From Streptomyces fagopyri (GTDB lineage Bacteria; Actinomycetota; Actinomycetes; Streptomycetales; Streptomycetaceae), in the NCBI RefSeq assembly GCF_009498275.1, contig NZ_CP045643.1:7006001-7070000 (forward strand): DNA of 64,000 bases, in the 5' to 3' direction. The translations under genes were made by a program, and so were the position numbers. Below are positions 25,878 to 35,197 of this stretch, piece by piece (position 1 is the first letter of the stretch; each line of letters starts with the position of its first letter). The notes under the pieces are model-generated. The model had not been told where the DNA came from, did not search any database, and saw nothing but the letters and a program-made list of their open reading frames with translations.

Positions 25878-26723
25878 GTGAACTCGGTACCCGGACGACG
25901 GACGCGCATGCTGGCCGCCACCACCGCGACGGCCGGGCTGCTGCTCGTGGCCGGGTGTTCGTCAGGTTCAGGGGGCGGGACCACCGCCCACGGGGTTCCC
26001 CTGGTGAAGGCGGGGCAGCTCACGACGTGCACCCACCTCCCGTACCCGCCGTTCCAGTCGGAGATCGGCGGCAAGGTGCAGGGCTTCGACGTCTCGCTGA
26101 TCGACCTGGTCGCCAAGGACCTCGGCGTGAAGCAGGCCATCGTCGACACGCCCTTCGAGAACTTCAAGACGGGCGCGTTCCTCAACTCCGGCCAGTGCGA
26201 CCTCGCCGCGGCCGGCATGACGATCACCCCGGAGCGCAAGAAGAACGTCGACTTCTCGGACCCGTACTTCGAGGCCACCCAGGCCGTCCTGGTGGACAAG
26301 AAGAGCGGCATCGACTCCCTCGCGGGTCTGAAGGCCAAGGGCAAGAAGCTCGGCGCCCAGGCGCAGACCACCGGCGAGGACTACGCGCGGAAGCAGGGCT
26401 TCGACCCGGTCTCCTTCGAGTCCTCCGACGCGGTGCTCAACGGTCTGCGCACCGGTCAGGTCCAGGCCGTCATCATCGACTACCCGGTCGTCCAGGGCTG
26501 GCTGAAGGACAAGGCCAACGCCGGCGCCTTCAAGGTGGTGGACAACCTCAACACCGGTGAGCAGTACGGCTTCACGGTGAAGAAGGGCAACACCAAGCTC
26601 GTCGACGCGGTCAACGCGGCGATCAAGGGCGCGAAGGCGGACGGTACGTACAAGAAGCTGTACGAGAAGTGGATCGGCCCCTACGACGAGAGCGCCGCCA
26701 CGGCCTCCCCGTCCGCCTCATGA
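25878..26723 (+). CDS. Amino-acid ABC transporter substrate-binding lipoprotein
   Basis: 281 residues of the family 3 solute-binding protein fold. The lipoprotein leader ends at LLVAGC-SSGSGGG. The ligand cleft blocks are LTTCTHLPYPPFQSEIGGKVQGFDVSLIDLV, DLAAAGMTITPERKKNVDFSDPYFEATQAVLV and the C-terminal KKLYEKWIG. GTG start with an ideal AGGAGGT ribosome site. First gene of a transporter-amidohydrolase operon; the stop overlaps the permease ATG by four bases. The ligand is probably a polar amino acid or derivative; specificity is not readable. Confidence 0.94.
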   Translation: MNSVPGRRTRMLAATTATAGLLLVAGCSSGSGGGTTAHGVPLVKAGQLTTCTHLPYPPFQSEIGGKVQGFDVSLIDLVAKDLGVKQAIVDTPFENFKTGAFLNSGQCDLAAAGMTITPERKKNVDFSDPYFEATQAVLVDKKSGIDSLAGLKAKGKKLGAQAQTTGEDYARKQGFDPVSFESSDAVLNGLRTGQVQAVIIDYPVVQGWLKDKANAGAFKVVDNLNTGEQYGFTVKKGNTKLVDAVNAAIKGAKADGTYKKLYEKWIGPYDESAATASPSAS

Positions 26724-27553
26724 GGGACGGCGACGCACAGGTACGGCCCCGCGGGAGCGGACTGACCCGGCGGCGCAAGCGCGCGCTCTCGCGAGGCGCC
26801 CAGTACGTCGTCTTCGTCGCGGCCGTGATCGCCTTCGCCGTCACGGCCGACTGGGGACGCCTGAAGAACCAGTTCGCCCAGTGGGACCTGGTCCGGCAGA
26901 TGTTCCCGGACGTCATCACGCTGGCGCTGAAGAACACCGTGCTCTACACGATGTCCGGCTTCGTCGTCGGTCTCGTGCTCGGCATGGTCATCGCCCTCAT
27001 GCGGCTGTCCCCGGTGGGCCCCTACCGCTGGGTCGCCGGCATCTACATCGAGATCTTCCGGGGCCTGCCCGCCCTGCTGATCTTCGTGTTCGTCGGTGTC
27101 GCCGTGCCGCTCGCCTTCCCGGGCACACAGATCCCCGGCGGTACGTACGGCAAGGTGGCGCTGGCGCTCGGCCTGGTCTCGGCCGCGTACATGGCCGAGA
27201 CGATCCGCGCGGGCATCCAGGCGGTCCCCAAGGGCCAGATGGAAGCGGCCCGTTCGCTGGGTTTCTCGCACGCGAGGGCCATGGTCTCGATCGTCGTCCC
27301 GCAGGCGTTCCGCATCGTGATCCCGCCGCTCACCAACGAACTCGTGCTCCTCTTCAAGGACTCGTCGCTGGTGCTCTTCCTCGGTGTCACGCTGGAGGAG
27401 CGCGAACTCACCAAGTTCGGGCGCGACCTGGCCAGCCAGACCGCCAACTCCACGCCGATCCTGGTCGCGGGCCTGTGCTATCTGCTGGTCACGATCCCGC
27501 TCGGCTTCGTCGTACGCCGTCTTGAGGCGAAGGCCGGGGAGGCCACCAAGTGA
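26720..27553 (+). CDS. Amino-acid ABC transporter permease (HisM/GlnP type)
   Basis: About 277 residues with about five to six membrane helices and a cytoplasmic basic N-terminus. The EAA loop is clear: [31 protein letters not shown]. The block [24 protein letters not shown] and [17 protein letters not shown] are typical of polar amino-acid permeases. ATG overlaps the binding protein stop (ATGA) and the end overlaps the ATPase GTG. A single permease gene suggests a homodimeric channel. Confidence 0.95.
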   Translation: MRDGDAQVRPRGSGLTRRRKRALSRGAQYVVFVAAVIAFAVTADWGRLKNQFAQWDLVRQMFPDVITLALKNTVLYTMSGFVVGLVLGMVIALMRLSPVGPYRWVAGIYIEIFRGLPALLIFVFVGVAVPLAFPGTQIPGGTYGKVALALGLVSAAYMAETIRAGIQAVPKGQMEAARSLGFSHARAMVSIVVPQAFRIVIPPLTNELVLLFKDSSLVLFLGVTLEERELTKFGRDLASQTANSTPILVAGLCYLLVTIPLGFVVRRLEAKAGEATK

Positions 27554-28362
27554 GCAGGCCCGAGATCCAAGTGAAGGACCTGCGCAAGTCCTTCGGTGAC
27601 AACGAGGTGCTGCGCGGCATCGACCTGGAGATCGGCTCGGGCGAGGTCGTCTGCGTCATCGGGCCGTCCGGCTCCGGCAAGTCCACGCTGCTGCGCTGCG
27701 TGAACCTGCTGGAGGAACCCACCGGGGGCAGGGTTCTCGTCGGCGGTACGGAGGTCACGGACCCGGATGTCGACATCGACGCGGTGCGCCGCCGCATCGG
27801 CATGGTCTTCCAGCAGTTCAACCTCTTCCCGCACCTGTCGGTGACCGAGAACCTCACGCTGCCGCAGCGCCGCGTGCTCGGGCGGGACAAGGCGGAGGCG
27901 GCGAAGGTGGCCGCCGAGAACCTCGCGCGGGTGGGCCTGTCGGAGAAGGCGGACGCCTATCCCGCCTCGCTCTCCGGCGGTCAGCAGCAGCGCGTGGCGA
28001 TCGCCCGCGCGCTCGCCATGGGCCCCGAGGTGATGCTCTTCGACGAGCCCACGTCCGCCCTGGACCCCGAACTCGTCGGTGACGTGCTCGCGGTGATGCG
28101 CAGGCTGGCGAACGAGGGCATGACGATGATGGTCGTCACCCACGAGATGACGTTCGCGCGCGAGGTCGCCGACCGGGTCGTCTTCATGGACGCCGGGGTG
28201 ATCGTCGAGGACGGCACCCCCGAGCAGGTCATCGGCAACCCGGGCAACGAGCGCACCCGGCACTTCCTCTCCCGGCTGCTGGACCCCGCGATGGCGGACG
28301 TGGAGGAGGAGGGCCCCGGCCGCGCGGACCGGGTGGACCGGGGGGACCGCGGCCCGAACTAG
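27550..28362 (+). CDS. Amino-acid ABC transporter ATP-binding protein
   Basis: 270 residues. Walker [11 protein letters not shown]-loop [11 protein letters not shown], signature LSGGQQQR, Walker [13 protein letters not shown] and H-loop VVTHEM are all present in order. It powers the preceding permease on the cytoplasmic face. GTG start overlaps the permease stop. The C-terminus carries a short Arg/Asp-rich tail ([11 protein letters not shown]). The amidohydrolase begins 11 bases later. Confidence 0.95.
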   Translation: MSRPEIQVKDLRKSFGDNEVLRGIDLEIGSGEVVCVIGPSGSGKSTLLRCVNLLEEPTGGRVLVGGTEVTDPDVDIDAVRRRIGMVFQQFNLFPHLSVTENLTLPQRRVLGRDKAEAAKVAAENLARVGLSEKADAYPASLSGGQQQRVAIARALAMGPEVMLFDEPTSALDPELVGDVLAVMRRLANEGMTMMVVTHEMTFAREVADRVVFMDAGVIVEDGTPEQVIGNPGNERTRHFLSRLLDPAMADVEEEGPGRADRVDRGDRGPN

Positions 28363-28372
28363 GGTGCAGTCC

Positions 28373-29464
28373 ATGAGTGATCACGCGGTGCTGCACGTGA
28401 AGGGGCGGGTGCTCGTCGGGCCCGACGAGGTCAGGGACGAACTCTGGGTCGTCGGTGGGAGGATCACCTACGAGCGCCCCGCCGGCGCCCGTGACGTCCG
28501 CACCGTCGCGGGCTGGGTGCTGCCCGGACTCGTCGACGCGCACTGCCACGTCGGACTCGACCAGCACGGGCCCGTTCCCGACGAGGTCTCGGAGAAGCAG
28601 GCGCTGGCCGACCGGGACGCGGGCACGCTGCTCGTCCGGGACGCGGGCTCGCCCTCCGACACCCGCTGGATCGACGACCGCGCCGACCTCCCGAAGATCA
28701 TCCGTGCGGGCCGCCACATCGCCCGCACCCGCCGCTACATCCGCAACTACGCGCACGAGATCGAGCCGGAGGACCTGGTCGCGTACGTCGCCCGGGAGGC
28801 CCGGCGCGGTGACGGCTGGGTGAAACTGGTCGGCGACTGGATCGACCGCGGCACGGGCGACCTGAGCGCCTGCTGGCCCCGCGACGCCGTCGAGGCCGCG
28901 ATCACCGAGGCCCACCGGCTGGGCGCCCGGGTCACCGCGCACTGCTTCGCGGAGGACTCCCTGCGCGACCTGGTCGAGGCCGGCATCGACTGCGTCGAGC
29001 ACGCGACCGGGCTCACCGAGGACACCATCCCGCTGTTCGCCTCGCGCGGGGTCGCGATCGTCCCCACACTCGTGAACATCGCCACCTTCCCGCGGCTCGC
29101 CGACGGGGGAGACGCCAAGTTCCCGCGCTGGTCCGCGCACATGCGCCGCCTCCACGAGCGGCGGTACGACACCGTGCGCGCCGCGTACGACGCCGGAATC
29201 CCGGTCTACGTCGGTACGGACGCGGGCGGCACGCTTCCGCACGGACTGGTCGCGGGCGAGGTCGCCGAGCTGGTGACCGCGGGCATCCCGAGGGTCGAGG
29301 CGCTCTCCGCGACGACCTGGGGCGCCCGGCGGTGGCTCGGCAGGCCGGGGCTCGACGAGGGGGCGCCGGCGGACCTGGTGGTGTACGAGGGGGATCCGCG
29401 CGCGGACCTACGGGTGCTGGGCGCTCCGCGTCTGGTGGTGCTGAACGGGCGGCCGGTCGGATAA
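28373..29464 (+). CDS. Amidohydrolase-family metal-dependent hydrolase
   Basis: About 363 residues of the imidazolonepropionase/prolidase-like branch. Metal ligands are in order: His-x-His in GLVDAHCHVGLD, the likely carboxylated Lys in GWVKLVGDWID, His in VTAHCFAEDS, His in CVEHATGL and Asp in YVGTDAGGTLPHG. It should cleave an amide or cyclic amide in the cytoplasm. ATG at 28373 is chosen over an in-frame GTG three codons earlier. Tight linkage (11 bases) to the amino-acid importer implies it hydrolyses the imported compound, perhaps an N-acyl or cyclic amino-acid derivative. Confidence 0.92.
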   Translation: MSDHAVLHVKGRVLVGPDEVRDELWVVGGRITYERPAGARDVRTVAGWVLPGLVDAHCHVGLDQHGPVPDEVSEKQALADRDAGTLLVRDAGSPSDTRWIDDRADLPKIIRAGRHIARTRRYIRNYAHEIEPEDLVAYVAREARRGDGWVKLVGDWIDRGTGDLSACWPRDAVEAAITEAHRLGARVTAHCFAEDSLRDLVEAGIDCVEHATGLTEDTIPLFASRGVAIVPTLVNIATFPRLADGGDAKFPRWSAHMRRLHERRYDTVRAAYDAGIPVYVGTDAGGTLPHGLVAGEVAELVTAGIPRVEALSATTWGARRWLGRPGLDEGAPADLVVYEGDPRADLRVLGAPRLVVLNGRPVG

Positions 29465-29653
29465 CGCGTGGCGACCCGGGTGTTCGGGGTGGCGCACCGG
29501 GCCGTGGGACGCCGGGCGATTCCCGTGCCGTGGGATTCGAATGGATTCACGGATGCGCCACGTTGGAGTGAAGTCACGTCAGGTTGCCGCCCGTTCACTC
29601 TTAGTACGTAATTCTTTCCGGGTCCCAAGCTTTCTCTCCTGGGGGTCCCACCC

Positions 29654-30610
29654 TTGAACACCGACTACTTCCGCATGCCCGCACGCCGGTTCACCGCGAC
29701 CGCGGCGGCCACCGTCCTCGCCGCCGCTCCGGTGGTGCTGGCCGGTGCGGGCTCCGCGCACGCCACCGGCTCGCAGGGCCGGGCGAGCGCCGTCGTCCTG
29801 CGCACCGGGCTCGACGTGTCCCTGCTCAACAAGACGGTGAACGTCCCGCTCGCCGTCTCCCTCAACGAGGTGCAGGCGCCGCGGAGCGCCGAACGCACCG
29901 CGCTGACAGCCCGGTTGGACGGGGTCGCCGGTGGCCGGCCCTTCAGTGTGCTGAGCGCGGACGCCGCCACCGCGAAGGCGACGGTGACGCCGACGAAGGC
30001 CGAGGCGTCCACGAACCTCGCGCACGCCAGGATCCATGTCCCCGGACTCCCGCTGCTCGCCCTCGTCGAGCTCTCCCAGGTCACCTCCAAGGCGACCTGC
30101 GAGGCGGGCCGCAAGCCGGTCGCCTCGACGAACGTGCCGGGCGCGGTGACGGTCCTCGGCAAGAAGGTCACCGTCACGGCGGGCGGCCCGACCGAGGTGA
30201 AGGTACCGGGGGTCGGCGACGTCCGTATCGACTTCGCCAAGGCGCAGACCTCGTCGCGGACGGCGGCCGCGTCCGCGCTCGTCCTGAAGGTGTCCATCAA
30301 CCCGTTGAAGCTGAACGTGGCCGAGGTGGAGGGGACGCTGACCCTCGCGGGCGTCACGTGCGCGGCTCCGGCCGCGCCGGTGCGGGAGACGGGCGGCGGG
30401 GCGCCCGTGTCCGAGGTGACGCCGCAGGGGGCGCCCGCGAAGGAGGCGGCGCCGGCGAAGGCGCCCGCGGAGGCGCCCGCGAAGACGGAGGCGGGGCTGG
30501 CCGAGACCGGGGGGTCGTCGTCCACGCCGTACATCGTGGGGAGTGGGGTGGTGCTGTTGGCCGCGGGTGCGGGGGCGGTGGCCCTGGGACGACGCCGTAC
30601 CCGGCCCTGA
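29654..30610 (+). CDS. LAETG sortase-anchored cell-wall protein (SCO1860-like)
   Basis: About 318 residues. A signal peptide ([22 protein letters not shown]) is followed by two beta-rich segments. Next comes an Ala/Pro/Lys/Glu stalk (APAKEAAPAKAPAEAPAK), then the sortase E motif LAETG, a hydrophobic helix and RRRTRP. It is covalently attached to peptidoglycan by a class E sortase. Two Cys residues (in VTSKATCEAG and AGVTCAAP) may form a disulfide. TTG at 29654 has GGGGG at about -10; ATG at 29675 is the alternative. Neighbourhood beside the cobalamin genes appears conserved in Streptomyces from memory; function unknown. Confidence 0.88.
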   Translation: MNTDYFRMPARRFTATAAATVLAAAPVVLAGAGSAHATGSQGRASAVVLRTGLDVSLLNKTVNVPLAVSLNEVQAPRSAERTALTARLDGVAGGRPFSVLSADAATAKATVTPTKAEASTNLAHARIHVPGLPLLALVELSQVTSKATCEAGRKPVASTNVPGAVTVLGKKVTVTAGGPTEVKVPGVGDVRIDFAKAQTSSRTAAASALVLKVSINPLKLNVAEVEGTLTLAGVTCAAPAAPVRETGGGAPVSEVTPQGAPAKEAAPAKAPAEAPAKTEAGLAETGGSSSTPYIVGSGVVLLAAGAGAVALGRRRTRP

Positions 30611-30630
30611 CGCGGGGTTCTCTCGCCGGG

Positions 30631-30778
30631 TGCGGGTTGGTGGGGGCCGGTCGCACAGTTCCCCGCGCTCCTGAGGGACGGGGCTGCGCCACTGTCGGGC
30701 CGGGGGTTGGGTGCGGGTTGGTGGGGGTTGAGCGCGCAGTTCCCCGCGCCCCTCGCGGGACGGGGCTGCGCCCCTGTC
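30631..30778 (+). repeat. Two tandem copies of a dispersed GTTCCCCGCGC repeat
   Basis: A unit of about 67 bases beginning TGCGGGTTGGTGGGGG and containing AGTTCCCCGCGC and GGGACGGGGCTGCGCC occurs at about 30631-30696 and again at 30712-30778. A third partial copy is at 5924. The second half of each unit can fold on the first (GGGGCGCGG-type arms), so it could serve as a terminator between the LAETG gene (+) and cobC (-). Confidence 0.65.
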
Positions 30779-30830
30779 CCTGGGGGTAGGGGCGGCGGGG
30801 GCGAGAAGGCATCCCCAGCCGCCCCGGAGG

Positions 30831-31937
30831 TCAGCGCCGTGTCCCCGTCATCGCTCGGTCCAGCGCTTGCAGGAATCCGTTGACGGTGGTCCGGTCCCGT
30901 ACGGCCAGTCGGAGCCAGTCCTCCCCCAGGCCCGGGAACGTGTCCCCGCGCCGCACCGCGAATCCCAGCCCGCGCAACCGGTCCCGTACCGCGGGCGCCC
31001 GGGGCAGCCGCACCAGGACGAACGGACCGTCCGCGGGCTCCATGACCCGCAACCCGTCGGGTTCGAACTCCCTGAGCCCCGCGACCAGATGGGCCCGGTC
31101 CGCGGCGATCCGCCGGGCCGCGTGGCCGGCCTCCGCGAGCGCCCGGGACGACATGCAGACCTCGGCCGCGGCGAGCGCGGGCGTGGACACCGGCCACAGC
31201 GGCTGCGCCCGCGACAGCTCCACGATCGTCCCGGGATCGGAGAGGACGTAGCCGATCCGCAGCCCGGCCAGCCCCCACGTCTTCGTGAGGCTGCGCAGTA
31301 CGACGAGGCCGGGCACGTCCGTCCGCCCGGCCAGCGCGTCGCGTTCGCCCGGCACCGCGTCCATGAACGCCTCGTCGACGACCAACGTCCGTCCGGGCCG
31401 GGCGAGTTCCACCAGCGAGGCGGCGGGGTGCAGCACCGACGTCGGGTTGGTCGGGTTTCCGATCACGACGAGGTCCGCGTCCTCGGGCACCGCCCCCGGA
31501 TCGAGCCGGAAGCCGTTCTCCTCGCGCAGCAGCACACGGTCGACGGCGTGTCCGGCGTCCCGCAGTGCCGCCTCCGGCTCGGTGAACTGCGGGTGCACCA
31601 CGACAGGCTGACGGAACTTCAGGCCACGGGCGAGCAGCACGAAGGCCTCGGCGACACCCGCGGTCAACAGCACCCGCTCCACCGGCAGTCCGTGCCGCGC
31701 CGCCACCGCGGCCCGCGCGACCCGCCCGTCCGGATACGCGGCGAGCCCGCCCAGCGAGGCGGCGATCCGCTCCCGCAGCCACACCGGAGGCGTGTCCGCG
31801 CGGACGTTCACCGCGAGGTCGGTGAGCGCCGAACCGCCGTCCCGTACCTCGGCGTCGCCGTGGTGCCGCAGATCGTGCGCGTCCGCCCCGGTGCCGTTCC
31901 CGTCGCGCCCCGGACCCCCGGCGTCGTCAGTGCGCAT
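30831..31937 (-). CDS. cobC: CobC-like PLP-dependent aminotransferase/decarboxylase (Rv2231c family)
   Basis: About 368 residues of class I/II aminotransferase fold. PLP Lys in RSLTKTWGLAGLRIGY, preceded by VVDEAFMDA and GNPTNPTSVLHP. The family (CobC/CobD, Rv2231c) supplies aminopropanol phosphate from threonine phosphate for the nucleotide loop of cobalamin, although the actinobacterial branch is biochemically less certain. ATG at 31937 overlaps the cbiX end by 11 bases; a GTG at 31964 is an alternative. It is the last gene of the cobM-led transcription unit. Confidence 0.87.
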   Translation of the reverse strand: MRTDDAGGPGRDGNGTGADAHDLRHHGDAEVRDGGSALTDLAVNVRADTPPVWLRERIAASLGGLAAYPDGRVARAAVAARHGLPVERVLLTAGVAEAFVLLARGLKFRQPVVVHPQFTEPEAALRDAGHAVDRVLLREENGFRLDPGAVPEDADLVVIGNPTNPTSVLHPAASLVELARPGRTLVVDEAFMDAVPGERDALAGRTDVPGLVVLRSLTKTWGLAGLRIGYVLSDPGTIVELSRAQPLWPVSTPALAAAEVCMSSRALAEAGHAARRIAADRAHLVAGLREFEPDGLRVMEPADGPFVLVRLPRAPAVRDRLRGLGFAVRRGDTFPGLGEDWLRLAVRDRTTVNGFLQALDRAMTGTRR

Positions 31938-32871
31938 GGGAGGGGGAGTGGGCGGGACCACCATGGTGGTGCCCGTGGTGACCGTCGTGGTGGTGGCCGT
32001 CGTCGTCCGGATGGAAGTGCGGCTGCTGCGGCAGCCCCACCTTGTCCTCGAAGCCGGGCAGCGCGATGCGGTAGACGCAGGAGTCGCAGTTCATCCGCAG
32101 GTCCCCCCGCACGGCCTCCCGGTACCGCTCCATGACCAGGTCGAGCAGTTCCGGCTCCGGGCCGATGACGTCGGCCGAACGCACCTCGACGTCGGGGTGC
32201 GCCGCGGCCCAGCCCTCGGTCTGCTGCCGTACCCGCTCCGGCAGGATGCCGGTGAAGAGGAAGTAGGGCAGGACGACGATCCGGCGGGCGCCCAGCCGCA
32301 CGCAGCGGTCCAGGCCCGACGGCACGTCCGGCGCGGCCAGCGACACGAACGCCGTCTCCACCCCGGCGTACCCGCGTCCCTCCCACAGCAGCCGCGCCGC
32401 CTTGTGCACCTCGGCGTTGGCGTCCGGGTCGGTGGAGCCCCGCCCGACGAGCAGCACGGTGACGTCGGCCCGGTCCGCGGGGGTGCGGACGGTGCCGCCG
32501 AGGACCTCGTCGAGCCGCCGTTCCAGGACGGCGAGCAGCGAGGGGTGCGGGCCCAGCGGACGCCCGTACGTGTAGGAGATCCCGGGGTGCCGCTCCTTCT
32601 CACGGGCCAGCGCGGCCGGGATGTCACCCTTGGCGTGCCCGGCGGACACCAGCATCAGCGGTACGGCGGCGAACCGGCGTACGCCCTGGTCGACCAGTTC
32701 GCCCACCGCTTCGGCGAGCGGCGGCGGCGACAGTTCGATGAAGCCGCCGGCGACGGGCAGTTCGGGGTGGCGGCGCCCCAACTCCCGTACGAAGGAACGG
32801 AAGGCCTCGGCTCCGGCCGCGTCCCGGGTGCCGTGTCCGGCGATGAGCAGGGCGGGGGGCGGGGTGGTCAC
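31927..32871 (-). CDS. cbiX: Sirohydrochlorin chelatase CbiX with His-rich tail
   Basis: 314 residues, two tandem chelatase half-domains. The first has the catalytic His motifs LLIAGHGTRD and LVSAGHAKGDIP; the second lacks the first motif (LLVGRGSTDPD). The C-terminus adds a CDSC pair and a His/Asp tail with runs of His at the end. CbiX inserts cobalt (or iron, for sirohaem) into sirohydrochlorin; His-rich tails in this family store or deliver metal. GTG/ATG overlap with cobH by four bases. Confidence 0.9.
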   Translation of the reverse strand: MTTPPPALLIAGHGTRDAAGAEAFRSFVRELGRRHPELPVAGGFIELSPPPLAEAVGELVDQGVRRFAAVPLMLVSAGHAKGDIPAALAREKERHPGISYTYGRPLGPHPSLLAVLERRLDEVLGGTVRTPADRADVTVLLVGRGSTDPDANAEVHKAARLLWEGRGYAGVETAFVSLAAPDVPSGLDRCVRLGARRIVVLPYFLFTGILPERVRQQTEGWAAAHPDVEVRSADVIGPEPELLDLVMERYREAVRGDLRMNCDSCVYRIALPGFEDKVGLPQQPHFHPDDDGHHHDGHHGHHHGGPAHSPSHAH

Positions 32872-33479
32872 GGTTTCTCCTTCGGTACGGGGTGGTACAG
32901 CAGGGCGTTGAGCGCGGCGGCGGCGACCGCCGAACCGCCCTTCTCGGACACGTTGCTGACAGCGGGCAGTCCGCTCTCGCGCAGCGCGGCCTTGGACTCG
33001 GCCGCGCCGACGAAGCCGACCGGCAGACCGATGACGAGCGCCGGATCGGCGTCCAGGGTGAGGAGCTCCTCCAGGGCGGTCGGCGCGCAGCCGATCACCC
33101 AGAGCGCGCCGGGCCCCACGTCCTCGTACGCGAGCCGGATCGCGTGGGCCGAACGGGTCAACCCCGGACCGGACTTGGCGTCCCTGAGGCGGCAGACGGT
33201 GGAGCGACGGGTGATTCCCGCCGCGACCATCTCCACGTCCACCACGACCGGTGCCCCGGCGTGCAGCGCGGTGTGCGCCGTGGCCAGGGTGCTCTCGTCG
33301 GTGACGAGGTCGCTCGCGTAGTCGAGGTCCGCCGCGGAGTGGACGACCCGTTCCACGACGGCACGGGTCAGCGGCGGGAAGTGCGAGGTGTCCAGGCGGG
33401 CGCGCAGCCGCCGGAAGGACTCCTGCTCGATGGGGTGGACGACCCGGGGCTCCGGGAAGACCTGGCTCACTCGGCTCAC
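32868..33479 (-). CDS. cobH: Precorrin-8X methylmutase CobH
   Basis: About 203 residues. Moves the C11 methyl to C12, giving hydrogenobyrinate. The family motif with catalytic His is VVHPIEQESFRRLRA near the N-terminus; later blocks SAADLDYASDL, DVEMVAAGI and GLPVGFVGAAESK are diagnostic. GTG at 33479 overlaps the cbiG/cobJ stop (GTGA); a GTG three codons later is possible. Part of the coupled cobM-L-GJ-H-X-C unit. Confidence 0.94.
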   Translation of the reverse strand: MSRVSQVFPEPRVVHPIEQESFRRLRARLDTSHFPPLTRAVVERVVHSAADLDYASDLVTDESTLATAHTALHAGAPVVVDVEMVAAGITRRSTVCRLRDAKSGPGLTRSAHAIRLAYEDVGPGALWVIGCAPTALEELLTLDADPALVIGLPVGFVGAAESKAALRESGLPAVSNVSEKGGSAVAAAALNALLYHPVPKEKP

Positions 33480-35197
33480 TTGGGCTCCTCCTGCCAGCGG
33501 TAGCCGCGGGGTGTCACCATGCGTCCGGCGATCTCGCGGGTCGCCGTGTTGCCCACGGTCACGACGGTCATCATGTCCACCGTCGCGGGATCGAGTCCCG
33601 CGAGAGTGGTGACGCGGCCGCTCTCGTCGGGGCGCGAGGCGTTGCGGACGACACCCACCGGCGTCGTCGGCTCCCGGTGCCCGGAGAGGATCGCGAGCGC
33701 CTTCGGGAGCTGCCAGTCGCGGCCCCGGCTGCGGGGGTTGTAGAACGTGACGACGATATCGGCCTCGGCCGCCGCCCGTACCCGCCGTTCGATGACCTCC
33801 CACGGGGTGTGGAGGTCGGAGAGGCTGATCGAGACGTGGTCGTGGCCGAGGGGCGCGCCGAGGATCGCCGCCGCCGCGAGCGCGGCGGTCACCCCGGGCA
33901 CCCCGACGACGTCGATGTCGTCCGATGCCTCGGCCAGCGCGGGCGAGGCCATCGCGTACACGCCCGCGTCCCCGCTGCCGATCAGCGCGACGGCCTGTCC
34001 GCGCCGCGCCTCGGACACCGCCGTGCGCGCCCGTTCCTCCTCGGCTCCGAGCCCCGACTCCAGGATCCGCGTGCCGGGCCGCAGCAGGTCGCGGATCTGG
34101 TCGACGTACTGGTCGAGCCCGACGAGCACCGAGGCCCGCCGCAGTTCCTCCCTGGCCCGGGGGGTGAGCAGGTCCCGGGCGCCGGGGCCGAGCCCGACCA
34201 CCGCCAGCCGGCCGCGCGCCGCACGGCGTACGACCGCCACGGTGGCCATGGCGGGCTGCCCGTCCGCCCGCGCCGACTTCCTTTTGGGGACGAGGAGTTC
34301 ACCACCGCGTACCAGGGCCGCGGCCTCCGCCACGGACGGGGTGCCCACGGCGGCGAGCGGCGCGTCCGAGGGGTTCGGCACGTCGACCGCCGCCAACTCC
34401 CCGGCGGTGTACGTGACCAGGGGCACCCCGAGCCGCCCGGCGGCCGCGACGATGCCGGGCTCCTCGGCCTTGGCGTCGACGGTGGCGAGTTCGGCGACGG
34501 ACCGCGCGGACAGTCCGGCGTCGCGCAGGGCGTCCTCGACGAGCCCGAGCACCTCGTCCACGGGGACGCCCTTCGAGGCGCCCACGCCGACGACGAGGGA
34601 CGGCGGGCGGAGGATCACCAGGCGCTCGGCGGGTGCGACGGCCCGGTCGGTGACCCGGACCGTGAAGGCGCCCTCCGCCGCGAGCGGCAGTGCGGGCAAC
34701 GGCCAGGCCGACTCGGCGTCCAGGCCGACGGGTTCGCCGTCCAGCAGGGCCCGGGTGACGCCGGCGACGTCCCCCTCCGCGGGGAGACCCAGCGTGTCGA
34801 GGCCGGGCATCCCCACCGCGTCCGTCGCCGTCGTCACCACCGGCTCGGCGCCGAGCAACTCGCCCACCTCGCGGGCCAGTTCGTTCGCGCCGCCGCCGTG
34901 TCCCCCGACGAGGGACACGGCGAAGCGCCCGGCCTCGTCGACACACACCACGCCGGGGTCGGTCCTCTTGTCGGCCAGCAGTGGCGCCACCAGCCGCACC
35001 ACCGCGCCCGTGGCGAGGAAGCACACCAGCTGGTCGCACTCGGCGAAGGCGCGCCGCACGGCGTTCCCGAGGGACCCGCCGGACCCGGCGTCCGCGTCGC
35101 CGGACCCGTCGTACACGCGGGTACGAGCGGGCCAGGCCGCGGCCAGCCGGTCACGGGCAGCCGCGCCCGCCGCCGTGGCGGAAATCAGGCCGATCAC
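33476..35197 (-). CDS. cobJ: Fused CbiG / CobJ (precorrin-3B C17-methyltransferase)
   Basis: About 573 residues. Residues 1-330 are CbiG-like (LISATAAG, LVCFLATGAVVRLVAPLL, SLVGGHGGGANELA, then the C-terminal GVGASKGV domain). Residues from about 330 are a SAM-dependent tetrapyrrole methylase, RLAVVGLGPGARDLLTPRA, VALIGSGDAGVYAMA, VPGVTAALAAAA and VVTFYNPRSRGRDWQL, that is CobJ/CbiH. CbiG (lactone opening) belongs to the cobalt-early route while CobJ naming follows the aerobic route; such fusions are common in actinobacteria. GTG overlaps the cobL stop. Confidence 0.93.
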   Translation of the reverse strand: MIGLISATAAGAAARDRLAAAWPARTRVYDGSGDADAGSGGSLGNAVRRAFAECDQLVCFLATGAVVRLVAPLLADKRTDPGVVCVDEAGRFAVSLVGGHGGGANELAREVGELLGAEPVVTTATDAVGMPGLDTLGLPAEGDVAGVTRALLDGEPVGLDAESAWPLPALPLAAEGAFTVRVTDRAVAPAERLVILRPPSLVVGVGASKGVPVDEVLGLVEDALRDAGLSARSVAELATVDAKAEEPGIVAAAGRLGVPLVTYTAGELAAVDVPNPSDAPLAAVGTPSVAEAAALVRGGELLVPKRKSARADGQPAMATVAVVRRAARGRLAVVGLGPGARDLLTPRAREELRRASVLVGLDQYVDQIRDLLRPGTRILESGLGAEEERARTAVSEARRGQAVALIGSGDAGVYAMASPALAEASDDIDVVGVPGVTAALAAAAILGAPLGHDHVSISLSDLHTPWEVIERRVRAAAEADIVVTFYNPRSRGRDWQLPKALAILSGHREPTTPVGVVRNASRPDESGRVTTLAGLDPATVDMMTVVTVGNTATREIAGRMVTPRGYRWQEEPK

